The position numbers and the translations under genes were made by a program. DNA of 64,000 nucleotides from Rostratula benghalensis (Eukaryota; Chordata; Aves; Charadriiformes; Rostratulidae), in the NCBI GenBank assembly GCA_013399305.1, contig VXAI01000018.1:611107-675106 (forward strand). Reading direction: 5' to 3'. The notes beneath the pieces are model-generated. The model did no database searches. It was not told where the DNA came from and saw only the letters and a program-made list of their open reading frames with translations. This document shows positions 48,701 through 62,117 of this stretch, piece after piece; within the stretch, counting starts at the first letter, position 1, and the number at the start of each line of letters is the position of its first letter.

Positions 48701-50016
48701 TGCTGCCACACGCTCATCAAAATGAGCTAAGCTTAAAGAGGGCATTATTAGGATTACAACGCTTTTGTTGCTCACCTTAAACCAATATGGAATAACCTCT
48801 CCTCGCCAGGTCACCCTGGGTGAATGTGAAGGGCTCTGAATTGACGGGACAGCCGCATCCCACGTCTTGCTGTCCTGACGCCAAACCCAAACCACACATG
48901 GAAACACACTCCTAAACCTGGGATCAGTTTCAGCACAGCTCTAAGCATCCAAAGTTGTAAAAAAGATAAAGGTATAGAGAGATGTGCCTTTTTCCTTGCC
49001 AAAAGTAAGGTGGAAGAAAACTTATAAACTTCTCATGTGTTGAAAAAGGGAAATGCACCAAAAGATGCCCATGAAAAGACCCAAGGGGAGAAGGCGGCCT
49101 TTTCTGTATTCAGAAATAAGAATTAAATAGTTCCTCTTAGTGACAAGAGCAGTGACAGGACTGTAGGAGGAAACAGGGGGGGTGAGCATGTGTGCCCAAG
49201 GGTGCCCCTTGGGAGCAGGCACTGCAGGACCTCCCTTGCTCCAAGCAAAACCTCCCTTTTCATAAAGTCCTCCACTCCTGGGCAGCTGCGTGTGATTAAC
49301 TTGCCCCAGGCTGGAGATGAGAAAACTCTGTCCTGGGAGAGTGTGTGGCCGCAGGAAAGCCTTCCCAGAGCTGGGCTGATGGCATCTTGGCAAACAGAGC
49401 CCCAGGGAAGAAGCACATCCCGCTGGCAGCCGGCCACCCCATCCCTCCCTCCTATTAACACATCGGCCTTTTGCTATTCAGAAAGCAAAAGGCCAGAGAT
49501 TTATTTTTACAGCACAGTGTTAGCTTTTCACAGAGGAATAAAACACAAAAGTATCAGCAAAACAACCTATGCATGTAAAACATCACAATTTATAACCCTC
49601 CGAGCAGAGTGGTGCCAGGGACCAGGTACTCTGTAAAAGACCAAGATGCACGTTGGACTTCAGAGCAGTGGGGATGGCATTGTCCCCAGCAAGGGACAGT
49701 GCCTGAACCAGGGAACTGGCACAGATAGAAGTGATCAGGAGCAGCAGCAGAAGTCCCAGTTGAGGTGCAGTGGTAGTACCAAGCTCCTACTCCTCCTGCT
49801 TTCCACGACCCTTGTCTGCAGGTGCCCCAGCCATGTCCCTTAGGTACGACCAAAGCCCAACGGCTGATGCGGTCTTGGGGGACTGCACCTCCTCCCCATG
49901 AAGCTCTCGCTCCGCAGCTGGGCTGTCCTGCATCTCATCATCCCCTCTGAGGGGCCCGTCCCTGTGACAGCTCACCCAGTGGAGCCCAGACAAACACCAT
50001 ATTCCCGGGAGGATTT
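45779..50016. other. Unique non-coding sequence
   Basis: No repeat family or gene recognised. An NF-E2/Maf-type TGCTGAGTCA lies at 47689-47698, a G-rich patch at 47091-47119, and an 8-bp inverted repeat cccaaggg-tgc-cccttggg at 49195-49213. A 150-codon minus-strand frame (45526-45978) is unrecognised. Confidence 0.45.
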
Positions 50017-50043
50017 ATTGCCGAGCTCACAAGGCTCGGCAAT
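50017..50043. repeat. Perfect 10-bp inverted repeat with 7-base loop
   Basis: attgccgagc (50017-50026) and gctcggcaat (50034-50043) are exact reverse complements around tcacaag. The arms hold CpGs and lie in a locally CpG-richer stretch (about 50000-50110). It could be a cruciform or a short RNA hairpin; it is not a terminator in a eukaryote. Confidence 0.9.
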
Positions 50044-52184
50044 GTCACTAATTCCAGTTTAATTCCCGTGACAGACGAAGCACGAGTTCCTGCCTGTGCC
50101 CTCCCCGGCTCGTGCCCTTGGCAACCTGAGTGCTGCTGAGGAATGGGGACAGAGGATGAATTTGGGAACTGGGGAATTGCAGCCAAACCTGCTGCAGTGG
50201 GAAAAGGGACAGAAGCCTCCAGGTTCCCCCAAACCTTAATCTCACCCACTTGTCTACCACCATGACCTGTCAGACCATTTACCCCTTTATACATCCTTCA
50301 GGACTCATCCTGCCTGCATGCCCAGAGACAAAAGTACCAGCACTGTGGATATTCAGCTCATCACCATCCCAAGACAGCCAGAAACACACCCTGAGAAAAT
50401 GCCATTACAGCCGTAGCACCTCAGCAAGGGAGGGCTTGAGGTCCATGGAGGCAGGAGCCATCCCTTGCAAGGAGGAAACACAGTTTGTCCCACATTTTTT
50501 ACTCCATACCACTACTTTTTCTCTTTCTACAGAAGGCTTTGGGGGAGGAGAGGGATTCAATGAAAAGTGAACTTTTTTGCAAAACAAAGAGGCTGTGATC
50601 ATAAAAATCATATCAGGTCCCTGAATTACAAGTCATCCACCTTAAGTGAGTCCTACATCATCAACGTGCAAGGGAGGAGAAGTGGGGCTGAGTATGAATT
50701 GCTGTCCCAGCCATGGTGAACGTGAGAATTGTGCTATGGGGTGAGGGTGTATCTCCTTCCCCTCTGTATAATCCACAGCAACACAGCCAGGGGGGTTACA
50801 GCCTTTGTGAGTACAATCCCTGCTCACCCTGGGGCACAAAAACCGCAGCCATGGTTCATGTCATGGTGACATCTCACTCATGAGCTCTGCTCTTCCCAGG
50901 TACTTGCAGAGCAGAGTCAGAAAGCATGAGGACCATTCCTGAACAAACTGGTAACCCAGGGCAGCACGGTGCAATTACATGGTGTCTAACAACAAGCATT
51001 CACTTCCCTCGTAGAGCTCCTAAAATTACCAATTTCATGGTTGATTTTTCTCTCTGCTCATTTCTTCCTGTAACTCTTGCATCCCCCACACTTCCTGGTG
51101 AGAGGGTGCATTGCAGCGGGGACGTTCAGGGGTTCAAAGAGCTGTCTGGAGCCTTGTGATGGGACTCCAGTGTCACTGTCTGCATCCCAGTGCAGGAGTA
51201 ATTTCCTTCCAAGCGTATCAGAGACAAACCAGTGCCACGTGCACCTGGGGACGGCATGATCCAGCGCAGGAGACCTGGTGACACATGAGATCAGTACCTG
51301 CAGACACCGAGGTCTGAAGGTACCTGATGCTGCTCTTCACGACCTGCCATTCACCAAACTGCGCCCTTGAAACACTGCCAAGCCAACATTAAAGTCCAGC
51401 CACTTCCCAAATGCTTACAGGCAAGATGTTCCTCCAAATCACCGGGCTTATGGAAAACTCCTTTGCACACAGGATGCATTTTAGCTCAAGGTAAAAAGGA
51501 TGAGTCCTATCAGAAGCTCCTAAGCTGCCATGCAGTTCTTGGGTTAAGGCTTTACTCTCTAAGCCTGATCCCCAAGGGCCTGAGAGGTATTTGACACCCC
51601 TTTAGCAAGGGACTGATGAATTTCTGTGGCTGTATTTCCACTCACACGACAGTCCTTCCATTCCGGTGCATTGGGGTACATCAGCGATGCTCTGCCCATC
51701 CAGACCCCTCGACAGAGCTGCAAGGTTTCACCATACCGTTCTGCATTTATTTTCTTGCTCATCACTTCACATTGGCTTCTTCAAATACCAGACAAGGCCA
51801 GTAACGAGCACAGAGATGGAGCACCATGGACGTATGGCACAGCCTGGTGCTCCAGTAGGACTCCAGGATGCCAAACCCATCTTCTTCACTTTTTATAGCT
51901 CAGTCTGCTCTTTGGATGAGATCTAAAAGACTGGAGTCACATTAATCTCAACATCAGATTTTCATTTTTTAGCCCAAAAGGATCTATCTGGCCTGTGGGG
52001 AAACAGGCCTGATCAATCCCATGCTGATTTCTCATGTCAGGTTAGTTTTTATTTAATGGTATGTTTCTCTGAAGTCATATATCTCCAGCAGCTCCAGCTT
52101 AAGGAAGCGTAGCCTGATGTTTATAGTAACAAATCTAATAATCAAATACAGTCTGGTAAATGACAAACTGTTTATTTTCTCCCT
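50044..52184. other. Unique non-coding sequence
   Basis: No gene or repeat family recognised. An acceptor-like ttttctctttctacag near 50532 has no convincing donor or frame. Confidence 0.5.
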
Positions 52185-52310
52185 CACATGAGGAATTCTT
52201 ATAAAACTGCTGAAACATTCCATTTAAAAGTCATTTACATGGCGATGCGCTGGGTATTGTCATAAATCAGGGAAAGCAGCCTCATGAATAATTTCAGAGA
52301 CTAAAAATAA
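52185..52310. promoter_or_regulatory. E-box, TEAD and MEF2 motif group, candidate enhancer
   Basis: CACATG E-box (52185-52190), TEAD/M-CAT ACATTCCA (52215-52222) and a perfect MEF2 site CTAAAAATAA (52301-52310) lie within 126 bases of AT-leaning, non-repetitive DNA (about 52000-52330). The combination is known from muscle enhancers, but each motif is short and conservation is untested. Confidence 0.22.
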
Positions 52311-53189
52311 CCCCTAACAGGAATCTTTCTTCTCTTCACACTTGAACTAAGGAACATACTAGTATATTATGTATCTTTTTTTCTTTTTTTTTTTCTTAAT
52401 TAAAACTCAAGAAGACCCTGATTGATGGGATTTTTGAGATGCAAGTCGATCAGCACATGCCAAGGGTTGCTGGATGGATGCTTTCAGCTCCCTGACCTCG
52501 TGGGATCATAGCAGACTTAGGACTACTTAAAGTTTCCTTCCTTTGGGGCACCCAGATGTGGGAGCCCTGCCAACCTTTCAGGGGATAAACCCCACCATGC
52601 CGAGGGGAATAGATACAACACCCTAAACCATGTCCATACCCTCATGATTCATTCCACTAAAGGAATGCAACTGGGTCAGCCCAAAGGTTTATCCACCTCC
52701 TGTCCTTGGCAGCGCAAATACACAGAGAAAAAGAACACAAAACCAAGGGAAGGGAAAGCAATAACCTTCCCTGTGTTCAGCAACCAGTGGGGATCTCTTG
52801 ATCCAAAAGTCAATAAAGCACGTAACACAGAATGAAACTTCCTGACTTTACAGAAGAAGTACCAGGTTCCTGCTCTAAGCTGTTAAATATCATTTTACCA
52901 AGCAATGGCACCAGAGACATACACGCTGTATGAGAACAGAGATCCTGACCACACTCCAACCCCACTAATGCCCAGCAATATCTCAAGGGGGAGGTTCTGC
53001 TTCAAATGATGCAGCTATTCATGTTAAATCAGGTGTTTCCTATGAAAACTGGTGTAAAAGTCAGAATCAGGTCCCTGCAAGTTTATTTCTAAATCTGGAA
53101 GTCCCTTTGGCAGCATGTCTGAGGCCTTCAGCTGGAGGACAACCAAACCCTCGAAACATTTCACTTAAAATAATTCATACACTTCCAGG
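52311..53189. other. Non-coding sequence
   Basis: A T-rich patch at 52378-52395 is the only simple repeat; nothing else recognised. Confidence 0.5.
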
Positions 53190-53227
53190 AAAAAAAAAAA
53201 AAAAAAAAACAAACCCAAAAACAACAT
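53190..53227 (+). repeat. 20-base A homopolymer with A/C-rich tail
   Basis: A-run 53190-53209 followed by caaacccaaaaacaac; same grammar as the other A/C tracts. Confidence 0.88.
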
Positions 53228-55394
53228 ACATCCTTTTCCCACCCTGCTTTAATTTGAAATATTTCAACAGGGAAAGCAAGCTGAAATCCCACACTTTCCC
53301 CAGAGGTAATTGGTGGACATTTGTCCATATCAGACTTCAAATCCCAGTTTGTTCCCTACAGGTCATCTGTGGTTGCAACCTCTGCTGTGAGCTGGAGCAC
53401 CTTTTGCAGCAGAGGTTTGACACCTAGTGGACAGATGGCTCCCAAGAAGCTGGTTTTGCACAGCCAGGGGACATCAGTGCAAAGTCACCCTCCCAGCAGG
53501 AGAGGACCAAAGGAGTAGGTCCTCACCAGGCACCCATGGAAAAAAAACAGGCACCACCAAGAGTCTTTCTCCAGTCAAAAGACGCCACGCAGCACCAGAA
53601 CTGGCCAGGCTGGTGGGAGGGTTATCCAGGCTCAGCACTGGCAGGAGACAGAAGACCAAGGTGGGTGAAGCTCATACACGAAGCAAACACAACAGCCATA
53701 AATCTCTATTTCTGAAGTGCTAGGAGCAAACCACCATCTCCCTGATACCTAAGAAGCACTGCTAGGAAGCTGGTGCACCAGCCTGGGTAGTCCCATCAGA
53801 CCTAAAGGATTTGGGTCCAAAAAATGGCAGCTCAGGAAAGTGACTCATTATTAGCCCTTCCAAAAGGTGCTGGTAGGAGCTCCTGGGCATCTTGGGAGCT
53901 GCAGTGTGACCTGGGCCCCCAGCCTGTGAACTTGAATAAACCAAAGCACTTACACCCACCAGAAAAGCAAACCAGACCCTGCCCACAGCCAGATGACTTT
54001 CTTCGTTAATTTAGGCAATGCTGCTCAGACACAGCATTATCCTCCTGAACTCCCCACAGCCCTCTGCAAACAACATCTTGAAATAAATGGATCAATCATA
54101 CTTTCATCAAATAGGCACAGGATATAAAACCAAGCATTAGGGGCCATACCAGATACCTGGATAAACAAGGAGCTTTCTCCAGGCCTGATTAAGCATGATT
54201 CATTTCAGAAGAGGCTGAGATTTGCACAGTTGCCTGGAGATTCAGTGTGTCTGATTCCCATTAAAATTTATGGGCTGGAGAGGACAAGAACTTCCATGGG
54301 AAGGCCAATTTTTTGCTTAAACTTTCTTTCCAATTTACAGATTGAAGCAGCTTGGGATAGAAGTTCAGACGGGCTCTGAATGAGAAACTGAATCTTTTGG
54401 AAGGCTCTGGGCTCTTCAGCCCTCCAGAAAGGACAGCACGTCACAGCATCCCAGAGAAAGTAACACCACAGGATGCACCAGCAGCCTACAGCCCGGTGGA
54501 TCTTGTTCTTCTTGGCAGCCCTGTTAAACACAACAGGACGGTGTGCCTTTTTAAGGATGCTGGTCCAGGCATTTTAAGGCAGACAGCATCCAGCGGGTGT
54601 CTGGCCCTCTCACTACAGCAGGTGAAGCGGTGGTTGGTTGGTAATGGATTGCACCAAGAGCCATTTGAATTTGCAGAAAACCTGGACAGCATCCAACATG
54701 AGATTGGATCAGGACATGCGGCCGGGGCCAAATGCATTCCTGGATGTGCTTTGGGGGAGGATGTGTCTCCCCGTTTCATGGCCTGATGACGGGGAACCCA
54801 GCCTGACCCCAGCCTCTGGCCAGGGCATGTCATGCAGAGAGAGATTTCTCTGGAATGAGACCTCCATGGGATCTGGACCAGGGAAAAATACAAGCCTGGC
54901 TTCTCAGGACCTGTTCACCACTGCCTGCTCCTGAACATACCACTCTGTCAGCCCATCACTGCATTTTGCTGATACCTTATCCTGTTTTGCATGATGTGCT
55001 TTTCTGCAGGGTGACATTGCCTTGCCTGTCAAGGACATGTGCAGGCACAGGGAGGACTCAGCGATAAAGGGAGTTTCAAAGGACTCTGGGAAGGAGCTTG
55101 GATGAGGTGAAGGGAGCGCCACGGGCCAGACAGGGAAGACACACAACCGTGTGTGTGCAGAACCACAGACTCAGTTAAGTCTACAGACATCACAAGGCAA
55201 TCTAAAGTGGAACTGTATTGTCTGGGGAATGCTTCAGAGGAACCCCAGCATCCAGCTGTAGAGTCCCATATGTTTTGATAAGAGACTGTTAAAGGCACAC
55301 TTCTATAAACACAAGTCACATTTTGTATAGATATGGGCTGTAAATGTTACGTTAAAATACCTCAATTGCCTTGAAGCCAATTCATGCTCTGCAA
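53228..55394. other. Unique non-coding sequence
   Basis: No repeat family or gene recognised. Overlapping frames of 129 (plus, 54397-54786) and 135 codons (minus, 54486-54893) are unrecognised. Confidence 0.5.
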
Positions 55395-55446
55395 CTGCCA
55401 AGGGAAAAAGGAGAAGAAAAAAAAAAGAAAGAAAAAAAAAAAAAAG
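55395..55446 (+). repeat. Purine-only tract
   Basis: About 50 bases of only A and G, dominated by A with ggagaag and gaaag words, ending in a 14-base A-run (55432-55445). Confidence 0.88.
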
Positions 55447-57074
55447 CAAGCCCAGGATATTTCAGCTTGCTATCTGAAGTTATTTATAATAAACTCTGAC
55501 TGAACTGAACACAATGGGCCAAAAGAGCAGAGGAAGCAGCGATGAAGGGTGGTAAAGCTCATGCTGTAATCCATCACCCCCGCCGCAAAGCCGGTGTTCA
55601 AACAAGGCAATAGGTCTGGCTTCCATCAGGCAAAGCCAGGAAACGCAGGGTTAAGGCCAGCTTGAACTTGATCCTTAAGTGACCCTCTGACATGACTCCA
55701 GCAGCATCACTGCCTCCAGGGGATGGGCTGTGCTTTGTCTGCCCTTGGCTCTTCCCCAGCAGAGGCTGCAGAAGGAATAGGGGGGGTAGGGGGATCCCCT
55801 CCTTGTCCCTCTGCTTTCCTCGAATTGATGGAGACTTGGGACACAGGTCATACAACACCTGGCTGTCAAGAAAACAGCTCCATCCCACCCAACTGCATGG
55901 CCACCTCCAACTCCTTGCTGCTACAACCTGGTATTAGGAGTGACATTAAACTGCAGGGCTGACTCAGAGGTAGCTGAGGATATTTTATCCTACCAAATTT
56001 CTTTCCAACCTATGAAAGATCACAAGCTGCCAAGAAATGATGCCTCAAGATGTAGCTCCCCTTTCTTGTGATGAGCTGGTGGCTTAAATCCATCCTTCAA
56101 CTAATACTGCTGCTGACATTGACCCATCCTGGAGAGCAGAGACGCACTTTCAAACACGGCATTTAGAGCTAAACTGACAGCTTATCAGGACAAAGCGATA
56201 TGGAGCAGGCAGGGGATTGATTTTGCCTAACTGATCCCTCCTGTCTTGCTTAAGGGCAAACTCCACAGCCCTTACCGAAATGAACAGTCCTGCTGGGTCA
56301 CAATAGGACTACGGGAACGCTCAGGCGCAATAGGAAACAACCACCTTCTGTGGTGAAAGCTCCATACCCACAGAGCCCATGTGCACAATACAGTCTCAGA
56401 TAAGCAGCAAAACACCAGATAAGCTCACAGCAAGATGGAACTGCTGATGTCCACATAGCATCCGAAGCTTTACACCATTTAGCTGAAGTTATTCCCTTCC
56501 CCTCACCCATAACCTCTGCCTATCCCTCCTCAAGCAGAGGTTCTTCTGGACCATCTTGAGAGCACCGACCACACTCACTGCATGACTTTTTAAATTAGTC
56601 TTAATCCCTGGCACTTCAGATGAAGTTCTGCTCTGCTCACGTGGATATGAGCTCCTTGGAAGATGCTTCACACAAAGAATTGCAGGTGCCCAAGTCACAG
56701 CCTCTCCCCTATCTCCACGACCCCTTGCAAGTCACCTCCATGCTCTCCTTGATGTGGTTCCCTTCTCACCTTCCGCAAGAACCCAACTCTCTCCTTGAAG
56801 GAATCTCAGCTCCAGATTGCCTCTTCCTTTGAGCTCTGCAGCTCTGGGCTCAGCCTAAGTAGTGCCCTGATGCGAACGCTAATAACGCAAACGGGCTCCA
56901 TAATTGATTGCCTGTGCACACAAGAAGTGCCTCCAAGAGCTTCACCCCTTGACAAACCTACACAGGAAAGCCCCATAGATACCTGTCAAAAACTCAACAG
57001 AGCAACAAAGAAACCAGCCATGACTCAGCAAGGCCTGGGAAATTTCAGTGAGAGACATGTTTTTTAAAAAAAAT
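55447..57074. other. Unique non-coding sequence
   Basis: Ordinary single-copy DNA; no supported feature. Confidence 0.5.
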
Positions 57075-57146
57075 GTAAAAAAAAGAATAAATATTGCCTT
57101 AAGAAAATACGTAAAAAAAAGAATAAATATTGCTTTAAGAAGACCA
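57075..57146 (+). repeat. 36-bp tandem duplication
   Basis: gtaaaaaaaagaataaatat starts at 57075 and again at 57111, each followed by tgc-ttaaga. The two copies differ by a few bases (c/t and the end of the unit). Each copy contains an AATAAA hexamer. Confidence 0.93.
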
Positions 57147-60100
57147 TTTTGCTATGGCCAAGCACAGATTTTTTCCAGTCCCAAGATTTCAGTTCATCAT
57201 GACAAAGGCATCAAGCTGCAGGTTGGAGATGGAGCCATTGGAACAGGACTTGTACATGTGACAAACACCGAGACAGGGTCAGAACAACCCTGGGTCAGAA
57301 CAAGAACATAGGGGTTAGCCTATGGCATAGGAGAAGAACATCTGGTCAGGACCTCAACTCTTCATCCTTCAACAACAGAGTTATCCCTAACTTCAACACA
57401 TCTGGAGCTCCCCTCTTAAATAACAAATCATCAGTTCAAGAACAGGTTCACACTTAATAGTGAAAATGAGAAAATATCTTCAAAGCCTGTATGAAATGCA
57501 GCTTTTTTTTTTTTTTCTTCTATCCAGAGCAGGTTAGTTCCAGACCATACAGACACTAAAAGCAGGCACTCACACAAATGATTATTTTCCTGATCCTCGC
57601 CAGAAAAGAGCAACACCACGCAGAAATTAAACCAACTTTCGTCTGGCAGAACCATGCCCTCAGGAACCAGCTATGAAATGATGTGCAAGAACTTACCCTG
57701 CACTCTCTTTGTGACTTGATAAGAGATTTAAGAGACCGTGGTGGTCAGTCAAGCCTTTCAGAAAGTCTCTCCGTGTAAAAGACACACGATTTTGCCTTGA
57801 GTGAATTTTTTTTTTCCTGTTGCTTTACAAACCCCGGTGAGGTGGAGGTTTGCAGTGGTTGTGTCTGTAATAAGAGCATTTACAGCACTGGCATACGCTT
57901 GGAATTGCAGAAGCACTATTCAGGATCACCGATTAAGGGAAAACACCACAACTACGTCTGAAAGAGAATGCCCTTCTGACTTTGGCTCTTCCATTACCAG
58001 CATTGAGAGAGATGAAATTAAACTCTTTAGCAAGAAGCGAGATGAAGGAAATCCCTGCGTGCTCACAGACGCGGCATTTACCAGTGCCCTTGGGAACAGA
58101 TCCAAATCTCTTTCCTTGGGAGCCTGTTTAATAGGACAACAACCCTCCTAGGGTTTGGGTTTGCCTCCCATCACCGGTGCTTCTCCCGCCCCTCTGCCCA
58201 TGCCCAGAAGGCCAAGCCTGTTCAATATTGACCAGAAAAATAAAAAATAAAATTAAAAAAAAAAAATGTTCAGGAGAAATAGGTGACATTTGATTTTATT
58301 TTTCCCCCCCCTTTCTCAAGAATTTCTCTGCACAGTTCAGTCCTCCAGGCTATCAAATTCAATAAGCCATAATGTTTCAATCGCTACAAGCCGCCTAGCC
58401 CGCACCATGCCAAAGTAGCTCAGATTTAACAACAAAATTACAGTGTACATTATACCATTACAGGCTCCACACAAACACACTTACAAAAGGGCCTGGTAAT
58501 AAGAGGTTGGGGATACACAATGTGTTTAGGGCTAAATCCTGCTCCTGGACCCATTAGCTTTTCCGGCATTGAAGTTACCTGAGCTGGAACGTGTCACCGA
58601 AGAACAGGGTCTTGGTTTTGGGGGTTTTTTTGTTTTTTTTCCAAGCCCAAACTGATGCTTCCCTACACTCCACCAAACCCAAAGGCAATGAAAAGGATCT
58701 TGTGGAGTCACTGTTTCACCCCAAGGACTTCAACTGGCACCTCCAACTCTGACAGCACCCTCGTGGACAAATCCAGCCCAGGAATATACTTGCTTGCTAT
58801 CAACCTCCACGAGGTAGGTTTCATTCCTTCGCCAGCAAAGAGAAGTCTGTTCTGCCAGAAACAACAGCATGGGCACACACCAAAATATATAAAAACCATA
58901 CGTGTATTCAGTATGTACACACAAATACTGCATTTCTGTGCTCCTCTGCTTTCCTAACAACCTTGCCTGAAACCTAAGCCCCCAAAATTTCTATTTGCAG
59001 TACCAAAACCCACGGTTTGCTTTGTCTTCGTGTGAGATCTTCGTCCTTTCCTCTCTCCGTCATCCTCAATGAAGGAGGTGTCAAGAAGCAGCCTGAGCTG
59101 CAGCTCCTCCGAGACAGGAACAGATCTCTATGCCAATACCTGTGTACCCATTGCAAATCTCAGAGGGTTTAATCGAACCACAGGAAAAATCAAAACAAAC
59201 GTGCAGTCAGAGAGGAGAGCGATAGGGATGGAAGAGTTTGGGTACACCAAGCTTCACGAGGGTCCCAGGGGATGCTCCCCCCAAAACATCCCCGTTTGTT
59301 ACATTCATCCCACATCTCAGTCAACGTGACACTCCAGCCTTCTGGAACGTGACAGTTGTCCCAAACAACCCATACCATCAAACTCATGGTTTACTTTCTG
59401 CAGCAAGATCTACCAGAATATTACATACTCGGGCAAATCCCCTTCCTCTTCTGCACCACAGGGACGGGAAGGAAAGGGGCCAGGAGTCACACAGCTTGAA
59501 ATCACCCTCTGAAGGAACCCCGATCACAAATAGATGTACACACACACAAAGTCATCTTATTTCTCCGGATGGCTTTCGGAAGCGCTGCTTCTGAGCAAAA
59601 CTGCAAGATACTAGTAGCATTGTGAGAGCACACAATTTCCATCTGTCAATTGAAATGGGCAAAATTAGATCTCGAAGCTGCGCATTTAATCCATTGCCAA
59701 ACCAGTCTGCCTGGTACAGCGCTCAGAACAGATTTTTTTATTAAGGGAAATAAAGGGGAAAATTGTCTTTTACAGCTGCATCTTGTCAAAGCTCCCCCTC
59801 CTCTGCTCCCAGTCTGGCCAGCCAGCTCCAGAGTGACCACTCTGAGACCTCCCTGCGGCAGGAGGCTGGGAATGGCCCTGGAAACCCCGTACGGAGCTCA
59901 TCAACCTCTAATTCACTTCCAATTTGTCTGTGTGCAGGCTGATGACTCCTAATTGCAGGTTCAGAAATACAGTGCATACCCTGATGATTTTAAGTTGGTC
60001 CAAGTTCTCTCAGAATTATCTATTAGGGGAGATCATGTACTCTCTCTCCTCCTACCCCAGGCAGCTAAATATTCCATTAAAACTGTATCTCACCTAAAAT

Positions 60101-60787
60101 GACAAGGCTGCTTCGGCGGCTGGATTAACGGATTGGATACAAGCACCAGATGCTACCTTAAGAATTAAGGATAAAAATCAGAGCTCAAGTTCTCTTAAAA
60201 CATCTGTGTATATAGAGGTAACATATTTCTTGCCTGAGTTTTGGGGCTGGTGGCAGAGGTTGCTGCTGCACAGGTTGGATGCCCAACAAGGTTGAATTCC
60301 CAGGGTGATGTGGGAGAAAAGTAAAACATTCTGGGTGTCCAGCCCACGGAGCCAAGGCTGTACCCCCAGGGTAAATCCTCCTGATTTACACCAGCATAAG
60401 GAAATGGCAGACCACGAGCTACGTGCACAATCCAGTGGAAAACTAATCGGAGTTCTCTAAGTAGGCAGCTCAACGCTTCCTGTCTGCAGAAGCAATTTAA
60501 AGAAATAAATAAAAAACAAACAAGAAACAACAACGCACAAACACACAGAGAAAAACATGATTCAGAGTTCATTCACTGTAAACTAATGTGATCCCGGTTG
60601 CTCTAATGGAGTTACTCCAAACATGTCATTTAGACAGAGCATGGCAGATAAAGCTGAGGTTTTGCTTCCAAGTAAGCCCGGGTGGATGCTGCCGACTGGT
60701 CCCACGGGGGTCAGCCCGAGCCTCAAAGAGCCAAGGAAAAGGTAAGCTTAAATTTGATTAGAATAAATCTAAAACTAGTTTTGTATT
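57147..60787. other. Non-coding sequence
   Basis: Direct repeat gggtcagaacaa (starting about 57277 and 57293), a T/G-rich patch at 58612-58641 and an AC repeat (59535-59546). 58340-58600 is AT-leaning and conserved-element-like. A donor-like AAG|GTAAGC near 60741 has no supported exon. Confidence 0.45.
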
Positions 60788-60803
60788 AAAAAAAAAAAAA
60801 AAA
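60788..60803 (+). repeat. 16-base A homopolymer with A/C-rich tail
   Basis: A-run followed by cccaaacccacgaacc, repeating the pattern seen elsewhere in the window. Confidence 0.88.
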
Positions 60804-62117
60804 CCCAAACCCACGAACCAACCACTAAAATACAGTAAAGCATCATAGAGGCAGCTACATGATAATTCAGAAAATACTTATATCCAGCTTGGGGTTATAC
60901 TGCATAAAATTCAAGTGCAGCATAAAGAAGAGATCAACTATAGACCCTGATCTTCTGCTACCCATTAATCAGCGCGGTTCAACCAGTGTGATATGTTGTT
61001 TTACTAAGGGATTTGCCATCTAGGAGTGCTGGAAGAAAATACATATGGACTCAATACATAAACCAAACTTGTAAACAGACTGCAAATTGAAACTGCATTT
61101 ATTAGTTCCCACCAGATTTGAGAGGTGAGAAAACTGAAGGCAATTGTGAAAACTTTACAAAGCAGCGTCTGGGATGCATCGGGTAAGTGCCTTGAAAAGT
61201 AGCAAACTAATTGCTTTGAAGGGGTATAAATTACAGTCTGAAAGCAACAAATAAAGGGAAGCTGTTTCACAGAGATTACCACTAATCTTTAGTAAAATCT
61301 GATGCAGCAAGTTAACATCTCTCAGTTTGTCACTGGAGGGGAATATCCAGTACAGAACAATTTGAAAAAAAAAAAATCAGCACACAGAGAGACATCCTAA
61401 AACAATTTTAATGGCTGTCTTCAGTGAAACTATACATATAGCAAATTTGGCTACTTGGATGCAGAGAGAGTTAACTTTTGAATCTGCTGGCAATGAAAGC
61501 ACTGAGTGGGTAGAAGGGTGAGAAAGAACTAGGTAGGCAAAATTTTTCTAAGTGCATTTGCAAATTAAACCTGCTCAGAGGCACCTCCTGCAATCGTGAC
61601 CTGGGACAACAGAGATAAATCCGTAAAACTCTGAGGAGGTGCAGGCTCAGCTGGGAATTCAAACAGAAATGCACCAGGGACTGGGAGGAATGGGGCGTCA
61701 GGGGCTCCAACCAGTGCCACCCTGCATGGTCGGTCTCAGCAATGCAAGAGAAAGATCAGAGCTATGGGTGAGGAAGGGTTAAAAATGATTCTATTTACTG
61801 AATATTACATTTCATTAAAGTAAAAAATCTAATTTTATTTTCATTACTTCTGATTTACTTCCTAGGCTGTGCTCAGAGAGACTTTTGTTCTTGTTGTTGT
61901 TGCTGTTTTTACAAGTCAACTTCATTTCATCAGACAATCCCGCGTTTCCATTCTTGGGCACCAGCATCAGATCCTTTTTATTTATGGTTTCCCCACACTC
62001 ACACTTCTGAAAACACGTGCAGGTATTACCATGCACCGTCAGCCCTCGCTGCAAAGAGCCATGGCAAAACTTCATCCACTGCGAAAGTATTGTTATAATT
62101 AGCTTTCCAACCCCCCC
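60804..62117. other. Unique non-coding sequence
   Basis: A-run at 61365-61376 and a TTG repeat near 61889-61906. No gene found. Confidence 0.5.

Noticed and set aside
60606..60757. 50-codon frame ending at a strong donor-like AAG|GTAAGC
   Set aside because: No upstream acceptor or promoter signal; a single good donor is common by chance.
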